From the NCBI RefSeq assembly GCF_001293525.1, contig NZ_BBYR01000011.1, forward strand, positions 1-64,000: 64,000 bases of DNA, given 5' to 3'. The notes below the pieces were generated by a model. It searched no databases and was not told the origin of the DNA. It saw only the letters and a program-made list of their open reading frames with translations. A program made the position numbers and the translations under genes. Source of the DNA: Pseudideonella sakaiensis (GTDB lineage Bacteria > Pseudomonadota > Gammaproteobacteria > Burkholderiales > Burkholderiaceae_C). Below, one piece after another: positions 1 through 7,625 of the stretch (position 1 is the stretch's first letter; each line of letters starts with the position of its first letter).

Positions 1-296
1 TGCGCGAAGGCCGACAGCGGCAGCCGCCCGCCGAGCAGCTGCTCGATCGTGCCGGCGGTGCGGGGGGCGTCGACCACGCCCTCCGCCGCCAGGCCGTGGT
101 CGGCGGCGAACACGACGAGCTGCGGGGCGCTGAAGCGCGGGCGCAGGCTGCCCTGCAGCAGCCCAAGCCGCAGCGCGATGGCTTTCAGCTCCCCGAGGTT
201 TCCCGCCACCTCGGCGCGGCGGCGCAGCGCGTACTGCAAGCCGAGTTCGAGCAAGGGGTTGGCAGTGGGCGGTATCGGCGAACGGTGCACGGTCAT
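1..296 (-). CDS. cobT: CobT-like phosphoribosyltransferase, N-terminal part (cut by window edge)
   Basis: The frame begins at an ATG at 296, preceded by a good ribosome site (GGAGGGACC), and runs off the left edge after 98 codons. The visible part holds PQLVVFAADHGLAAEGV, which matches the 'P-x-x-x-x-FAADHG' segment near the N-terminus of nicotinate-nucleotide--dimethylbenzimidazole phosphoribosyltransferase. The family makes alpha-ribazole phosphate for the lower ligand of cobalamin. After the DHG motif this copy reads VVDAPRTAGTIEQLLGG, where typical CobT has 'GVSxYPxxVTxQMVxNFLxGG', so it may be a divergent paralogue. The catalytic C-terminal glutamate lies outside the window and cannot be checked. 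No cobalamin riboswitch is evident in the roughly 250 bases upstream. Confidence 0.6.
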   Translation of the reverse strand, partial: MTVHRSPIPPTANPLLELGLQYALRRRAEVAGNLGELKAIALRLGLLQGSLRPRFSAPQLVVFAADHGLAAEGVVDAPRTAGTIEQLLGGRLPLSAFA

Positions 297-545
297 CGGT
301 CCCTCCAGGTCGTCGTCTGACGAAGCCATTGTGGAAGGCCCGCTGCCCTGCGCCCGTCCGAGGCCTCCACCCCGCGGAGGGATGCGATCGCCCCGGGGAA
401 TTCCCCGCGTCGCGCGTCTACGCGCGCGTGCGCGCGTGTGCGAGCGGATCGAAATCGCAGCCGCGCCTGAGGCGGCGTCAGCGCGTGGCCGGGAGGCCGG
501 CATCGGGCGGCGGGCGACGCGCGCGACGGGGCGCCAGTGCCGGTC

Positions 546-2129
546 TCAGCGCAGGAACAGCCGGTACGCCGGGTTGTCCGTCTCTTCCACCCAGGGCAGG
601 GCCAGCCCGTCGAGGAACTGGCGCAGCGCGCGCCGGTCGCCGCGCGGCACCTGGATGCCGACCAGGATGCGGCCGTAGTCCGCGCCCTGGTTGCGGTAGT
701 GGAACAGGCTGATGTTCCAGGCCGGGTGCATGCTCGACAGGAAGCGCATCAGCGCGCCGGGCCGCTCCGGGAAGACGAAGCGGAACAGCCGCTCGTCGTC
801 GGCCAGCGGGCTGCGGCCGCCCACGAGGTGGCGCAGGTGCTCCTTGGCGAGCTCGTCGTGGGTCAGGTCCAGCGTGGCGAAGCCGTGGGCATCCAGCCGC
901 GCCGCGATCTCGGTGGACTCGCCGCGGCGCGTCGTCGACAGGCCGACGAAGACCCGCGCCTGCTCGGCATCGCTGATGCGGTAGTCGAACTCCGTCACCG
1001 AGCGCGCGCCGATCAGCCGGCAGAGCTTGAGGAAGCTGCCGCGCGCCTCCGGAATCGTCACCGCGAACAGGGCCTCGCGCTCCTCGCCGACCTCCGCGCG
1101 CTCGGCGACGAAGCGCAGGCGGTCGAAGTTCATGTTCGCACCGCAGGTGATCGCGACGAAGGTGCGTCCCTTGCAGCCGGTCTCCTGCACATGCTGCTTG
1201 ATCGCGGCCACGCCCAGCGCGCCGGCCGGCTCGAGGATGCTCCGGGTGTCCTGGAAGACGTCCTTGATCGCCGCGCAGACCGCGTCGGTGTCGACGCGCA
1301 CGAAGCCGTCCACCAGGCGGCTCGCGAGGCGGAAGGTCTCGCTGCCCACCAGCTTCACGGCGGTCCCGTCCGAGAACAGCCCGACCTCTCCCAGCGTCAC
1401 CCGCTTGCCGGCCTGCACCGAACGAATCATCGCGTCGGAGTCGGTGGTCTGCACGCCGATCACCTGGATTTCCGGGCGCACGGCCTTGATGTAGGCGGCC
1501 ACACCGGAGACCAGGCCGCCGCCGCCGATCGCGACGAAGACCGCGTCGATCGGCCCCTGGTGCTGGCGCAGGATCTCCATGCCGATCGTGCCCTGGCCCG
1601 CGATCACGTCCGGGTCGTCGAAGGGGTGCACGAAGGCCAGGCCCCGCTCGCGCTCGAGCGTGAGCGCGTGCTCGTAGGCGTCGCTGTAGCTGTCGCCGTG
1701 GAGCACGACGGTGCCGCCCAGCGCCTTCACGGCCTCGATCTTCACGCTCGGCGTCGTCACCGGCATCACGATCAGCGCGGTGCACTTCAGGCGCCGGGCC
1801 GCGAGCGCGACGCCCTGCGCGTGGTTGCCCGCGGACGCGCAGATCACGCCGCGCGCGCGCTGCGCCTCGGGCAGCAGCGACATCTTGTTGTAGGCGCCGC
1901 GCAGCTTGAAGCTGAACACCGGCTGGGTGTCCTCCCGCTTCAGCAGCACGTGGTTGCCGAGCCGCGCCGAGAGCGAGCGGGCCGGCTCCAGCGCGGTCTC
2001 CTCGGCCACGTCGTAGACACGGGCGGTGAGGATCTTCTTCAGGTAGTCCGCTTCGGACAGGGCCTGGACGCTGGGCGTGCGGCGGGCGCCCTGTCGCGGG
2101 CGGCGGGTCTGGGCGGCGGGGCCGGCCAT
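546..2129 (-). CDS. ilvA: Threonine ammonia-lyase, biosynthetic (threonine deaminase)
   Basis: 527 aa. This PLP enzyme converts threonine to 2-oxobutanoate and ammonia, the first committed step of isoleucine synthesis, in the cytoplasm. The N-terminal catalytic domain has the Schiff-base lysine in SFKLRGAYNK (Lys75), the ASAGNHAQG substrate loop and the glycine-rich phosphate-binding loop IGGGGLVSG. From about residue 340 there are two ACT-like regulatory domains, which in the long biosynthetic form carry isoleucine inhibition. The start at 2129 (MAGPAAQ) gives the usual length for the long form and follows a GAGGA ribosome site. The frame is open further upstream, but that stretch overlaps a terminator and small-RNA candidate and has no coding character. 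A possible -10 (TATGAT) lies at 2169-2174. Confidence 0.93.
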   Translation of the reverse strand: MAGPAAQTRRPRQGARRTPSVQALSEADYLKKILTARVYDVAEETALEPARSLSARLGNHVLLKREDTQPVFSFKLRGAYNKMSLLPEAQRARGVICASAGNHAQGVALAARRLKCTALIVMPVTTPSVKIEAVKALGGTVVLHGDSYSDAYEHALTLERERGLAFVHPFDDPDVIAGQGTIGMEILRQHQGPIDAVFVAIGGGGLVSGVAAYIKAVRPEIQVIGVQTTDSDAMIRSVQAGKRVTLGEVGLFSDGTAVKLVGSETFRLASRLVDGFVRVDTDAVCAAIKDVFQDTRSILEPAGALGVAAIKQHVQETGCKGRTFVAITCGANMNFDRLRFVAERAEVGEEREALFAVTIPEARGSFLKLCRLIGARSVTEFDYRISDAEQARVFVGLSTTRRGESTEIAARLDAHGFATLDLTHDELAKEHLRHLVGGRSPLADDERLFRFVFPERPGALMRFLSSMHPAWNISLFHYRNQGADYGRILVGIQVPRGDRRALRQFLDGLALPWVEETDNPAYRLFLR

Positions 2130-2168
2130 GGAGCGTCCTCGTTCGATGCCGCGATGTTGCGGCGCCGC

Positions 2169-2174
2169 ATCATA
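2169..2174 (-). promoter_or_regulatory. Candidate ilvA -10 element
   Basis: On the minus strand this reads TATGAT, five of six matches to the sigma-70 -10 consensus. A transcript from about 2162 would carry a leader of about 33 bases before the ilvA ATG. The hexamer 17 bases further upstream (CCGGTG) is a poor -35. It lies downstream of the small-RNA terminator, so ilvA need not depend on read-through. Confidence 0.3.
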
Positions 2175-2223
2175 CGGTCCGCGTGGACGTGCACCGGCGT
2201 CCGCCGCCGGGCGTGGATGCCCC

Positions 2224-2258
2224 CAAGAAAAAAGCCCAAGGCATTGCTGCCTTGGGCT
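2224..2258 (-). terminator. Rho-independent terminator of the small RNA
   Basis: A perfect 11-bp stem (2233-2243 with 2248-2258; arm AGCCCAAGGCA on minus) closes a four-base loop. On the minus strand it is followed by a T run (TTTTTTCTT). It is oriented away from the OsmC gene and stops transcription before ilvA. Confidence 0.85.
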
Positions 2259-2316
2259 GAATCCACCATTGGAGGAGGTGGAGGAGACAAACGGTGGCGA
2301 TCCCATCGACCGCCGT
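2228..2316 (-). ncRNA. Candidate small RNA with exposed CCUCC (anti-Shine-Dalgarno) motifs
   Basis: About 90 nt. A well-formed sigma-70 promoter sits immediately upstream and a strong intrinsic terminator ends the transcript. The RNA has a single-stranded stretch GTTTGTCTCCTCC, then a hairpin with stem CCACC/GGTGG (2277-2281 with 2263-2267) and a nine-base loop UCCUCCAAU that presents CCUCC, then the terminator hairpin. No open frame of useful length fits inside. The architecture resembles, from memory, the Rfam family 'Betaproteobacteria toxic small RNA'; I could not check the match. It lies in the ilvA-osmC gap, in the ilvA orientation. An ilvA leader with an attenuator is the alternative, but the terminator has no obvious competing antiterminator or leader peptide. 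Confidence 0.7.
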
Positions 2317-2322
2317 GCAGCC

Positions 2323-2351
2323 AGTTTAGCGCGGCCCATGTTGCGCTGCAA
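2323..2351 (-). promoter_or_regulatory. Sigma-70 promoter of the small RNA
   Basis: On the minus strand, -35 TTGCAG (2346-2351) and -10 TAAACT (2323-2328) are separated by exactly 17 bases. Predicted transcription start is near 2316. Confidence 0.65.
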
Positions 2352-2449
2352 TATGTCCCGGCTTCGTTTGCGGCCGCGTGGCGCGCATCGGACGGTGCGG
2401 CGTGACGCAATGCACAATCATGGCCCCGAAAACCACGAGGACCGACGCG

Positions 2450-2872
2450 ATGGAATGCACGGTGCGATGGCAGGCCGACGCCGGGATGGTGTTCACGGCC
2501 GAGACCGGCAGCGGCCACCTGCTCGCGATGGATGGTGCGCCCGACGGTGGCGGCCGCAACCTCGCGCCGCGCCCGATGGAGACCGTGCTCGCCGGCACTG
2601 GCGGCTGCACGGCCTACGACGTGCTGCTGATCCTCAAGCGCGGTCGGCATGCCGTCAGCGGCTGCGAGGTGAGCCTGCGCTCGGAGCGCGCCGCGACCGA
2701 CCCGAAGGTCTTCACGCGCATCCACATGCACTTCGTCGTGACCGGCCGCGACCTGCCCGAGGCCGCGGTGGCCCGGGCGATCGAGCTCTCGCACGAGAAG
2801 TACTGCTCGGCCAGCATCATGCTGGCCAAGACCGCCGAGATCACGACCAGCCACGAGATCCGGCCTGCCTGA
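2450..2872 (+). CDS. OsmC family protein (YhfA type)
   Basis: 140 aa. OsmC/Ohr proteins are cytoplasmic thiol peroxidases or redox proteins that act on organic hydroperoxides. The two conserved cysteines are present: Cys53 in TGGCTAYD and Cys119 in EKYCSASIML, in the spacing of the YhfA-like subgroup rather than true Ohr. The ATG at 2450 (MECTVRW) was chosen because GAGGA lies eight bases upstream and the family begins with this strand. An in-frame ATG at 2378 would add 24 residues unlike the family. It stands alone between the small RNA promoter and convergent coq7. The substrate is unknown. Confidence 0.85.
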   Translation: MECTVRWQADAGMVFTAETGSGHLLAMDGAPDGGGRNLAPRPMETVLAGTGGCTAYDVLLILKRGRHAVSGCEVSLRSERAATDPKVFTRIHMHFVVTGRDLPEAAVARAIELSHEKYCSASIMLAKTAEITTSHEIRPA

Positions 2873-2924
2873 GCGGCACGGGGTCGTTCGCGCGCGGCGT
2901 GCCCGCAGCCGGGCACGCGCAGGG

Positions 2925-3557
2925 TCAAAGATGGTGCGCCGTCGCGGTCATGACGCGCGCCGAGGCCTGCATGGCCCAGCGCACGGGTGCCGGCAGTGTC
3001 CGGGCCCCCGCATCCTGCGCGGCGCGGGCGTGGGCCACCTCGTCGGCCTTCATCTGGTCGACGATGGCGCGCGAGGCCCGGTCGGCCGGGGGCAGCCGGT
3101 CGAGGTGGCCTTCGAGGTGCCGCTCCACCTGGCGCTCGGTCTCGACCACGAAGCCGAGGCTCCAGGCGTCGCCGGCGCGGCCCGCGGCCATGCCGATCGC
3201 GAAGGCGCCGGCGTACCACAGCGGGTTCAGCCAGCTCGGCCGCGAGCCGAGTTCGTCCAGCCGCGTGCGCGTCCAGGCGAGGTGGTCGCCCTCCTCGCGG
3301 GCGGCGGCGGTGAAGTGCTCGCGCAGCACCGGGTCGCGGGTGCTCAGGGCCTGTGCGTGGTAGAGCGCCTGGGCGCAGACCTCACCGACGTGGTTCACGC
3401 GCATCAGCGCGCCGGAGAGCTGCTTCTCCTGCGGCGTCAGCAGCGCCGGGGCGTCGTCGGCGGCCGGTCGCGGGCAGGGGCGGGCGCCGGCACGGGCGCC
3501 GCCGAGCGTGCGCAGCGCGTTGTCGGCAGCGATGATCAGGGCGTCCAGCATGGGCAT
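2925..3557 (-). CDS. coq7: 2-nonaprenyl-3-methyl-6-methoxy-1,4-benzoquinol hydroxylase (Coq7)
   Basis: 210 aa. Coq7 is a membrane-associated di-iron carboxylate monooxygenase that hydroxylates demethoxyubiquinol, the penultimate step of ubiquinone synthesis. The ferritin-like four-helix pattern of iron ligands is visible: the glutamate in [19 protein letters not shown], the glutamate in ETERQVERH, and DEVAHA. Two start codons two residues apart are possible, at 3557 (MPMLDAL) and 3551 (MLDAL). Neither has a clear ribosome site, and family alignments favour the region MLDxLI. A weak -10 (TATCCT on minus, 3581-3586) lies just upstream. It is convergent with the OsmC gene and divergent from the porin. 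Confidence 0.92.
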   Translation of the reverse strand: MPMLDALIIAADNALRTLGGARAGARPCPRPAADDAPALLTPQEKQLSGALMRVNHVGEVCAQALYHAQALSTRDPVLREHFTAAAREEGDHLAWTRTRLDELGSRPSWLNPLWYAGAFAIGMAAGRAGDAWSLGFVVETERQVERHLEGHLDRLPPADRASRAIVDQMKADEVAHARAAQDAGARTLPAPVRWAMQASARVMTATAHHL

Positions 3558-3740
3558 TCGGCGACGATGGCGGGAAAACGAGGATACCGCGGAGATGCCC
3601 CCGCCAGGTTTGCGCTTACTCACTGTCGAGCGCACGTCGTTCGTGGCGTCCGGGTCTGCACAGGGCACCTGCCGAGTCTCGTCGACCCGCAGGACGTTGT
3701 TCGACGACAACACAATGCCGGACAAAGGTGGGGCCCTACT

Positions 3741-3769
3741 TTGCAAGCCGCATGCCGCTCTGGTGCAAT
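3741..3769 (+). promoter_or_regulatory. Candidate porin promoter in the coq7-porin intergenic region
   Basis: The 305-base gap 3558-3862 holds no gene. The best sigma-70-like pair is TTGCAA (3741-3746) and TGCAAT (3764-3769) with 17-base spacing, four of six matches each. It would give a leader of nearly 90 bases before the porin. A ribosome site CTAGGAGATAG sits at about 3848-3858. Confidence 0.3.
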
Positions 3770-3862
3770 ACGCCCAACTTCCGTTGAGGGGGTTGGTCTG
3801 ATCGCGGCGCCGCGCCGGTGCTCTGATCGAACACTCTTATTCAAACCTAGGAGATAGACGAA

Positions 3863-4885
3863 ATGAAAAAATCCCTGGTCGCTCTGGCAGTCCTCGGAAC
3901 CTTCGCCGGAGCTGCCTCGGCGCAGTCGTCGGTCACGATCTACGGCCTGTTCAACGTCGCGGTGATGAAGAGCAACTCCGGCACCGCGAACATCACGCAG
4001 CTGGTGCCCGGCGCCGCCGGCAACATCTGGGAAATGCGCCAGTTCGGCACGTCCCGCCTCGGCTTCCGCGGCAACGAAGACCTGGGTGGCGGCATGTCGG
4101 CCCAGTTCACGATGGAGCATCGCTTCAACCCGGACGACGGCGCGCAGAACAACGCCTCCTCGTTCTGGTCGGGCCGCAGCTTCGTGCAGCTGACCCAGGC
4201 CGGCGTCGGCAGCATCTACCTCGGCCGTGACTACACCCCGATCTTCTGGGTGCAGCTGAAGACCGACCCGTTCGGCAACGACGGCCTGGCCCAGTCGGGC
4301 AGCGCCGCCACCTACGCCGGCTACACCACCCCGGCCAGCCCGGCCGCGCTGGGCGGTGCCCGTGCGCCGAACTCGATTGGCTTCGTGTCGGCCAGCTTCG
4401 GCGGCTTCGTCGGCCGTGCCACCGTCGCGCTGTCGGAAGGCACGCAGACCGGCCGCATCATGGGCCTGGCCGGTGAGTACACCGCCGGTCCGCTGTACGC
4501 CGGTGTTGGCTACGAAACCGTCAAGGACGGTGTCGCCGATGGCCTGGGCCTGGTCAACGTCGGTGTGTCGTACGACTTCGGCGTCGCCAAGGTCATGGGC
4601 TACTACGGCCGTTCGCAGACCCGCACCGCCGGCACGACCCGTGGCGAGAACACGAACCACGTCTGGGCGCTCGGTGGTACGGCCAAGGTCGGCCCCGGCC
4701 TGGCCAAGGCGATGTACTACAAGATCGACCCGCGCTTCGCGAACAACACGCGCCAGAAGCTGGGCCTGGGCTACGACTACCTGCTGAGCAAGCGCACCAA
4801 CCTCTACGTCGAGGCGGCGTTCGGCAAGGAAGATGCCCGCACCAACAAGAACGCCTACGGCTTCGGCGTGAAGCACACGTTCTGA
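3863..4885 (+). CDS. Gram-negative general porin (Burkholderiales type)
   Basis: 340 aa. An outer-membrane trimeric beta-barrel for passive uptake of small hydrophilic solutes. The signal peptide is MKKSLVALAVLGTFAGAASA with the mature protein beginning QSSVTIYGLF, the standard start of the 16-stranded porins of this order. Alternating amphipathic strands follow, and the protein ends in phenylalanine (GVKHTF), the BAM-recognised C-terminus. The length is normal. The loop 3 segment around GRSFVQL and LGRDYTP is present. The strong AGGAG ribosome site and the strong terminator just after the gene fit a highly expressed monocistronic gene. Confidence 0.93.
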   Translation: MKKSLVALAVLGTFAGAASAQSSVTIYGLFNVAVMKSNSGTANITQLVPGAAGNIWEMRQFGTSRLGFRGNEDLGGGMSAQFTMEHRFNPDDGAQNNASSFWSGRSFVQLTQAGVGSIYLGRDYTPIFWVQLKTDPFGNDGLAQSGSAATYAGYTTPASPAALGGARAPNSIGFVSASFGGFVGRATVALSEGTQTGRIMGLAGEYTAGPLYAGVGYETVKDGVADGLGLVNVGVSYDFGVAKVMGYYGRSQTRTAGTTRGENTNHVWALGGTAKVGPGLAKAMYYKIDPRFANNTRQKLGLGYDYLLSKRTNLYVEAAFGKEDARTNKNAYGFGVKHTF

Positions 4886-4909
4886 TCGGGCGCCTTCCGG
4901 CCCCGCTCC

Positions 4910-4933
4910 AGGCCGCCTTCGGGCGGCCTTTTT
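4910..4933 (+). terminator. Rho-independent terminator of the porin gene
   Basis: An 8-bp GC stem (4910-4917 with 4922-4929) with a stable TTCG tetraloop, followed by a T run, 25 bases after the porin stop codon. Confidence 0.88.
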
Positions 4934-4986
4934 CATGGGGGCTCCGTCCCGGGGCCCTTTGCCGGCCCGCCAGGGCTTGCCTGTCC

Positions 4987-5790
4987 GTGACGTCCCGCCC
5001 CGCCCGAACGCGCCCGTCCTGCCATCGCCTCGCGCCCCACGCGCTGGCGCGGCCGTGGCTGGCGGCGATCGCGCTCACCTCGGTCCTGGGCCTGTCCGCC
5101 TGTGCGCTGCCGGAGCGCACGCCGGCCGGCGAGGCGTCGGTGCCGGCCGCGGCGGCCTGGGCCGAGGTGGGGCTGCCGGGCAAGCGGGCCACCCGCTACC
5201 GCTTCGTCGCGTCGCACGACGGGCGCCCGGCCGTGGCCGCGCTGTCCGAGGGATCGGCGAGCATGCTGCGCCGGCGCCTGCGCGTCGAGCCGGCCGACCT
5301 CGGGTCGATCCGCTTCGACTGGTGGGTGCCGTCGCTCATCCCCAGTGCCGACCTGCGGGACCGGGACGCGGCCGATTCGCCGGTGCGCGTGGTGCTGGCC
5401 TTCGACGGCGACCACGCCCGGCTGTCGCCACGCAACCGCATGATGTTCGAGCTCGCACAGACGCTGACGGGCGAAGCCCCGCCGTATGCGACGCTGATGT
5501 ACGTCTGGGACAACGCCGCGCCGCTCGAGTCCGTCATTCCCGGCGGCCGCAGCGACCGGATCCGCAAGATCGTCGTCGACGCCGGTCCGACCGGTCTGCG
5601 CGAGTGGCGCCGCCACGAGCGCGACATCGCGCGTGACTTCGAGCGCGCCTTCGGCGAGCCGCCGGGGCCACTGATCGGCGTGGCGCTGATGACCGACAGC
5701 GACAACACGGTCAGCCGGGCCGCGGCCTACTACGGGTCGATCGAACTGCTGGGCCGCGGCGGCACGGCGACGCGCCGGCTGCTGGACTGA
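4987..5790 (+). CDS. DUF3047 lipoprotein
   Basis: 267 aa. The frame opens with GTG and has a basic N-terminus, a hydrophobic stretch and a lipobox (LSAC, then ALPERT), so it is probably lipidated and kept in the cell envelope. The body fits DUF3047: FDWWVPS, a beta-rich middle with YVWDN, and the family hallmark VALMTDSDNT close to the end. The function of the family is unknown. The start is uncertain because no clear ribosome site precedes it. It follows the porin terminator and has no obvious operon partner. Confidence 0.75.
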   Translation: MTSRPARTRPSCHRLAPHALARPWLAAIALTSVLGLSACALPERTPAGEASVPAAAAWAEVGLPGKRATRYRFVASHDGRPAVAALSEGSASMLRRRLRVEPADLGSIRFDWWVPSLIPSADLRDRDAADSPVRVVLAFDGDHARLSPRNRMMFELAQTLTGEAPPYATLMYVWDNAAPLESVIPGGRSDRIRKIVVDAGPTGLREWRRHERDIARDFERAFGEPPGPLIGVALMTDSDNTVSRAAAYYGSIELLGRGGTATRRLLD

Positions 5791-5912
5791 GCGAGCGGCC
5801 GCGCGGCGCTCGCCGCCTTCCGCGACGCTTCGGCGGCCGCCGCGCTGCCGCGGGGCCGCCGGCGGCGCCCCGGACGCTCGACGACCCGCGCTTCGCCCTC
5901 TGGAAAACACGT

Positions 5913-5941
5913 TTGACCAGGGGCATGCAATTTGCTCTGAT
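5913..5941 (+). promoter_or_regulatory. Sigma-70 promoter of the peptide ABC operon
   Basis: TTGACC (5913-5918) and TCTGAT (5936-5941) with 17-base spacing. A start near 5948 gives a leader of about 33 bases. The preceding part of this gap (5791-5912) is GC-rich sequence in which I see nothing else. Confidence 0.6.
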
Positions 5942-5980
5942 GGCGCCTTTCCAGCCGTACCCCACCGCCCCCCCGACACC

Positions 5981-7552
5981 ATGAAGCTGACGCTGCGTAC
6001 TGCCCTCGCCCTCGGCCTGCTCGGCCTCGCCGGCGCCACCCCGGCCGCCACCTTCAAGTGGGCGAGCGCCAGCGACATCCCGACCTGGGACATCCACTCG
6101 CAGAACAACGCGCTGGGCAATGGCGTGCACGCCTCCGTCTACGAATCACTCTTCTATTACAACGCGAAGTTCCAGATCGAGCCGGTGCTGGCCACGGGCT
6201 ACAAGCAGCTCACCCCCAACCAGCTGCGCATCACGCTGCGGCGCGGCGTGAAGTTCCACGATGGCGCGGCCTTCGATGCCGACGACGTGGTCTTCTCGAT
6301 CAACCGGGCGATGGAGAAGACCTCGAACTACGGCGTCTACACCCAGGGCATCGACCGGGTCGTGAAGGTCGACGACTTCACCGTGGACATCCTCACGCGC
6401 GATCCGAACCCGGTGCTGCTGCGCCAGCTCACCGAGCTGCGCATGATGGACAAGGACTGGGCCGAGAAGAACAAGTCCACGCAACCGAAGGACGCGAAGA
6501 CCAAGGACGAGAACTTCGCGCACCGTAACGCGAACGGCACCGGCCCCTTCGTGCTGAAGAGCTGGGCGCAGGACGTGCGGATGGTGCTGACGCGCAACCC
6601 GGCCTATTGGGGCAAGGTCGACGGCAACGTCACCGAGATCGTCTACACGCCGATCAAGAGCGAGGCGACGCGGATCGCCGCGCTGCTGTCCGGCGAGGTC
6701 GACATGGTGCTCGACCCGTCGCCCAGCGACATCCCGCGGCTGCGCGGCACCGCCGCGCTGAAGGTGCTCGACGGCGCCGAGAACCGCACGCTGTTCTTCG
6801 GCATGGACCAGTTCCGCGACGAGCTGCCCGGCTCCAGCGTGAAGGGCAAGAACCCGCTGAAGGACGTGCGGGTGCGCAAGGCCCTGTACCAGGCGATCGA
6901 CATCCAGGCGATCTCCAAGAACATCATGCGCGGGCTCAGCGAGCCGACCGGCACGCTGGTGTCGCCGCAGGTCAACGGCTGGACGCGCAAGGTCCACCAG
7001 CGCTGGCCGCACGACCCGGCCGCGGCGCGCGCGCTGCTGGCCGAGGCGGGCTACCCGAACGGCTTCGAGGTCGACTTCGCCTGCCCGAACAACCGCTACA
7101 TCAACGACGAAGAGATCTGCCAGGCGGTGACCGCGATGTGGGCCCGCATCGGCGTGAAGGCCAAGCTGCGCACGCTGCCGCTGTCGACCTACTTCCCGAT
7201 GATTCAGCGCTACGAGGCCAGCATCTACATGCTCGGCTGGGGCGTGCCGACCTTCGATGCGCTCTATTCGCTGCAGTCGCTGCTGCGCAGTGTGGGCGCG
7301 CAGGGCGACGGCAACTACAACGTCGGCCGCTACAGCAACCCGCAGATGGACGCGCTGATCGAGCGCATCAAGAAGGAGATCGACCCGGCCACGCGCAACG
7401 GCCTGATCGAGCGGGCCCTGCAGCTCAGCCACGACGACGTGGCCTACCTGCCGCTGCACAACCAGATGATCCCGTGGGCGATGAAGAAGAACGTCGACAT
7501 GGTGCACCGCGCGGACAACCGCATCGAGATGCGCAGCGTGCGGGTGAACTGA
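5981..7552 (+). CDS. ABC transporter substrate-binding protein, peptide/oligopeptide family (first copy)
   Basis: 523 aa. A periplasmic family-5 solute-binding protein (DppA/OppA type). Signal peptide MKLTLRTALALGLLGLAGA precedes a mature start near ATFKWAS. The family signature in the first lobe is LRRGVKFHDGAAFDADDVVFS's equivalent, seen as VKFHDGAAFDADDVVFS. ARALLAEAGYPNGFEVD in the second lobe is also typical. It is the first gene of a six-gene operon with two permeases, two ATPases and a second binding protein of the same length (8641-10209). The ligand cannot be read from sequence; peptides are the default for the family. Confidence 0.88.
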   Translation: MKLTLRTALALGLLGLAGATPAATFKWASASDIPTWDIHSQNNALGNGVHASVYESLFYYNAKFQIEPVLATGYKQLTPNQLRITLRRGVKFHDGAAFDADDVVFSINRAMEKTSNYGVYTQGIDRVVKVDDFTVDILTRDPNPVLLRQLTELRMMDKDWAEKNKSTQPKDAKTKDENFAHRNANGTGPFVLKSWAQDVRMVLTRNPAYWGKVDGNVTEIVYTPIKSEATRIAALLSGEVDMVLDPSPSDIPRLRGTAALKVLDGAENRTLFFGMDQFRDELPGSSVKGKNPLKDVRVRKALYQAIDIQAISKNIMRGLSEPTGTLVSPQVNGWTRKVHQRWPHDPAAARALLAEAGYPNGFEVDFACPNNRYINDEEICQAVTAMWARIGVKAKLRTLPLSTYFPMIQRYEASIYMLGWGVPTFDALYSLQSLLRSVGAQGDGNYNVGRYSNPQMDALIERIKKEIDPATRNGLIERALQLSHDDVAYLPLHNQMIPWAMKKNVDMVHRADNRIEMRSVRVN

Positions 7553-7625
7553 GCGCCGCCCCGCTCCCGACCTTTCCCGGGGTCCGCCGCGCGGCCGGCC
7601 TCCCCCTTCCGCAGCACCCGCCGCC

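Noticed and set aside
2378-2449. Upstream start for the OsmC gene at 2378
   Set aside because: It adds 24 residues absent from the family, while the ATG at 2450 has a good ribosome site.
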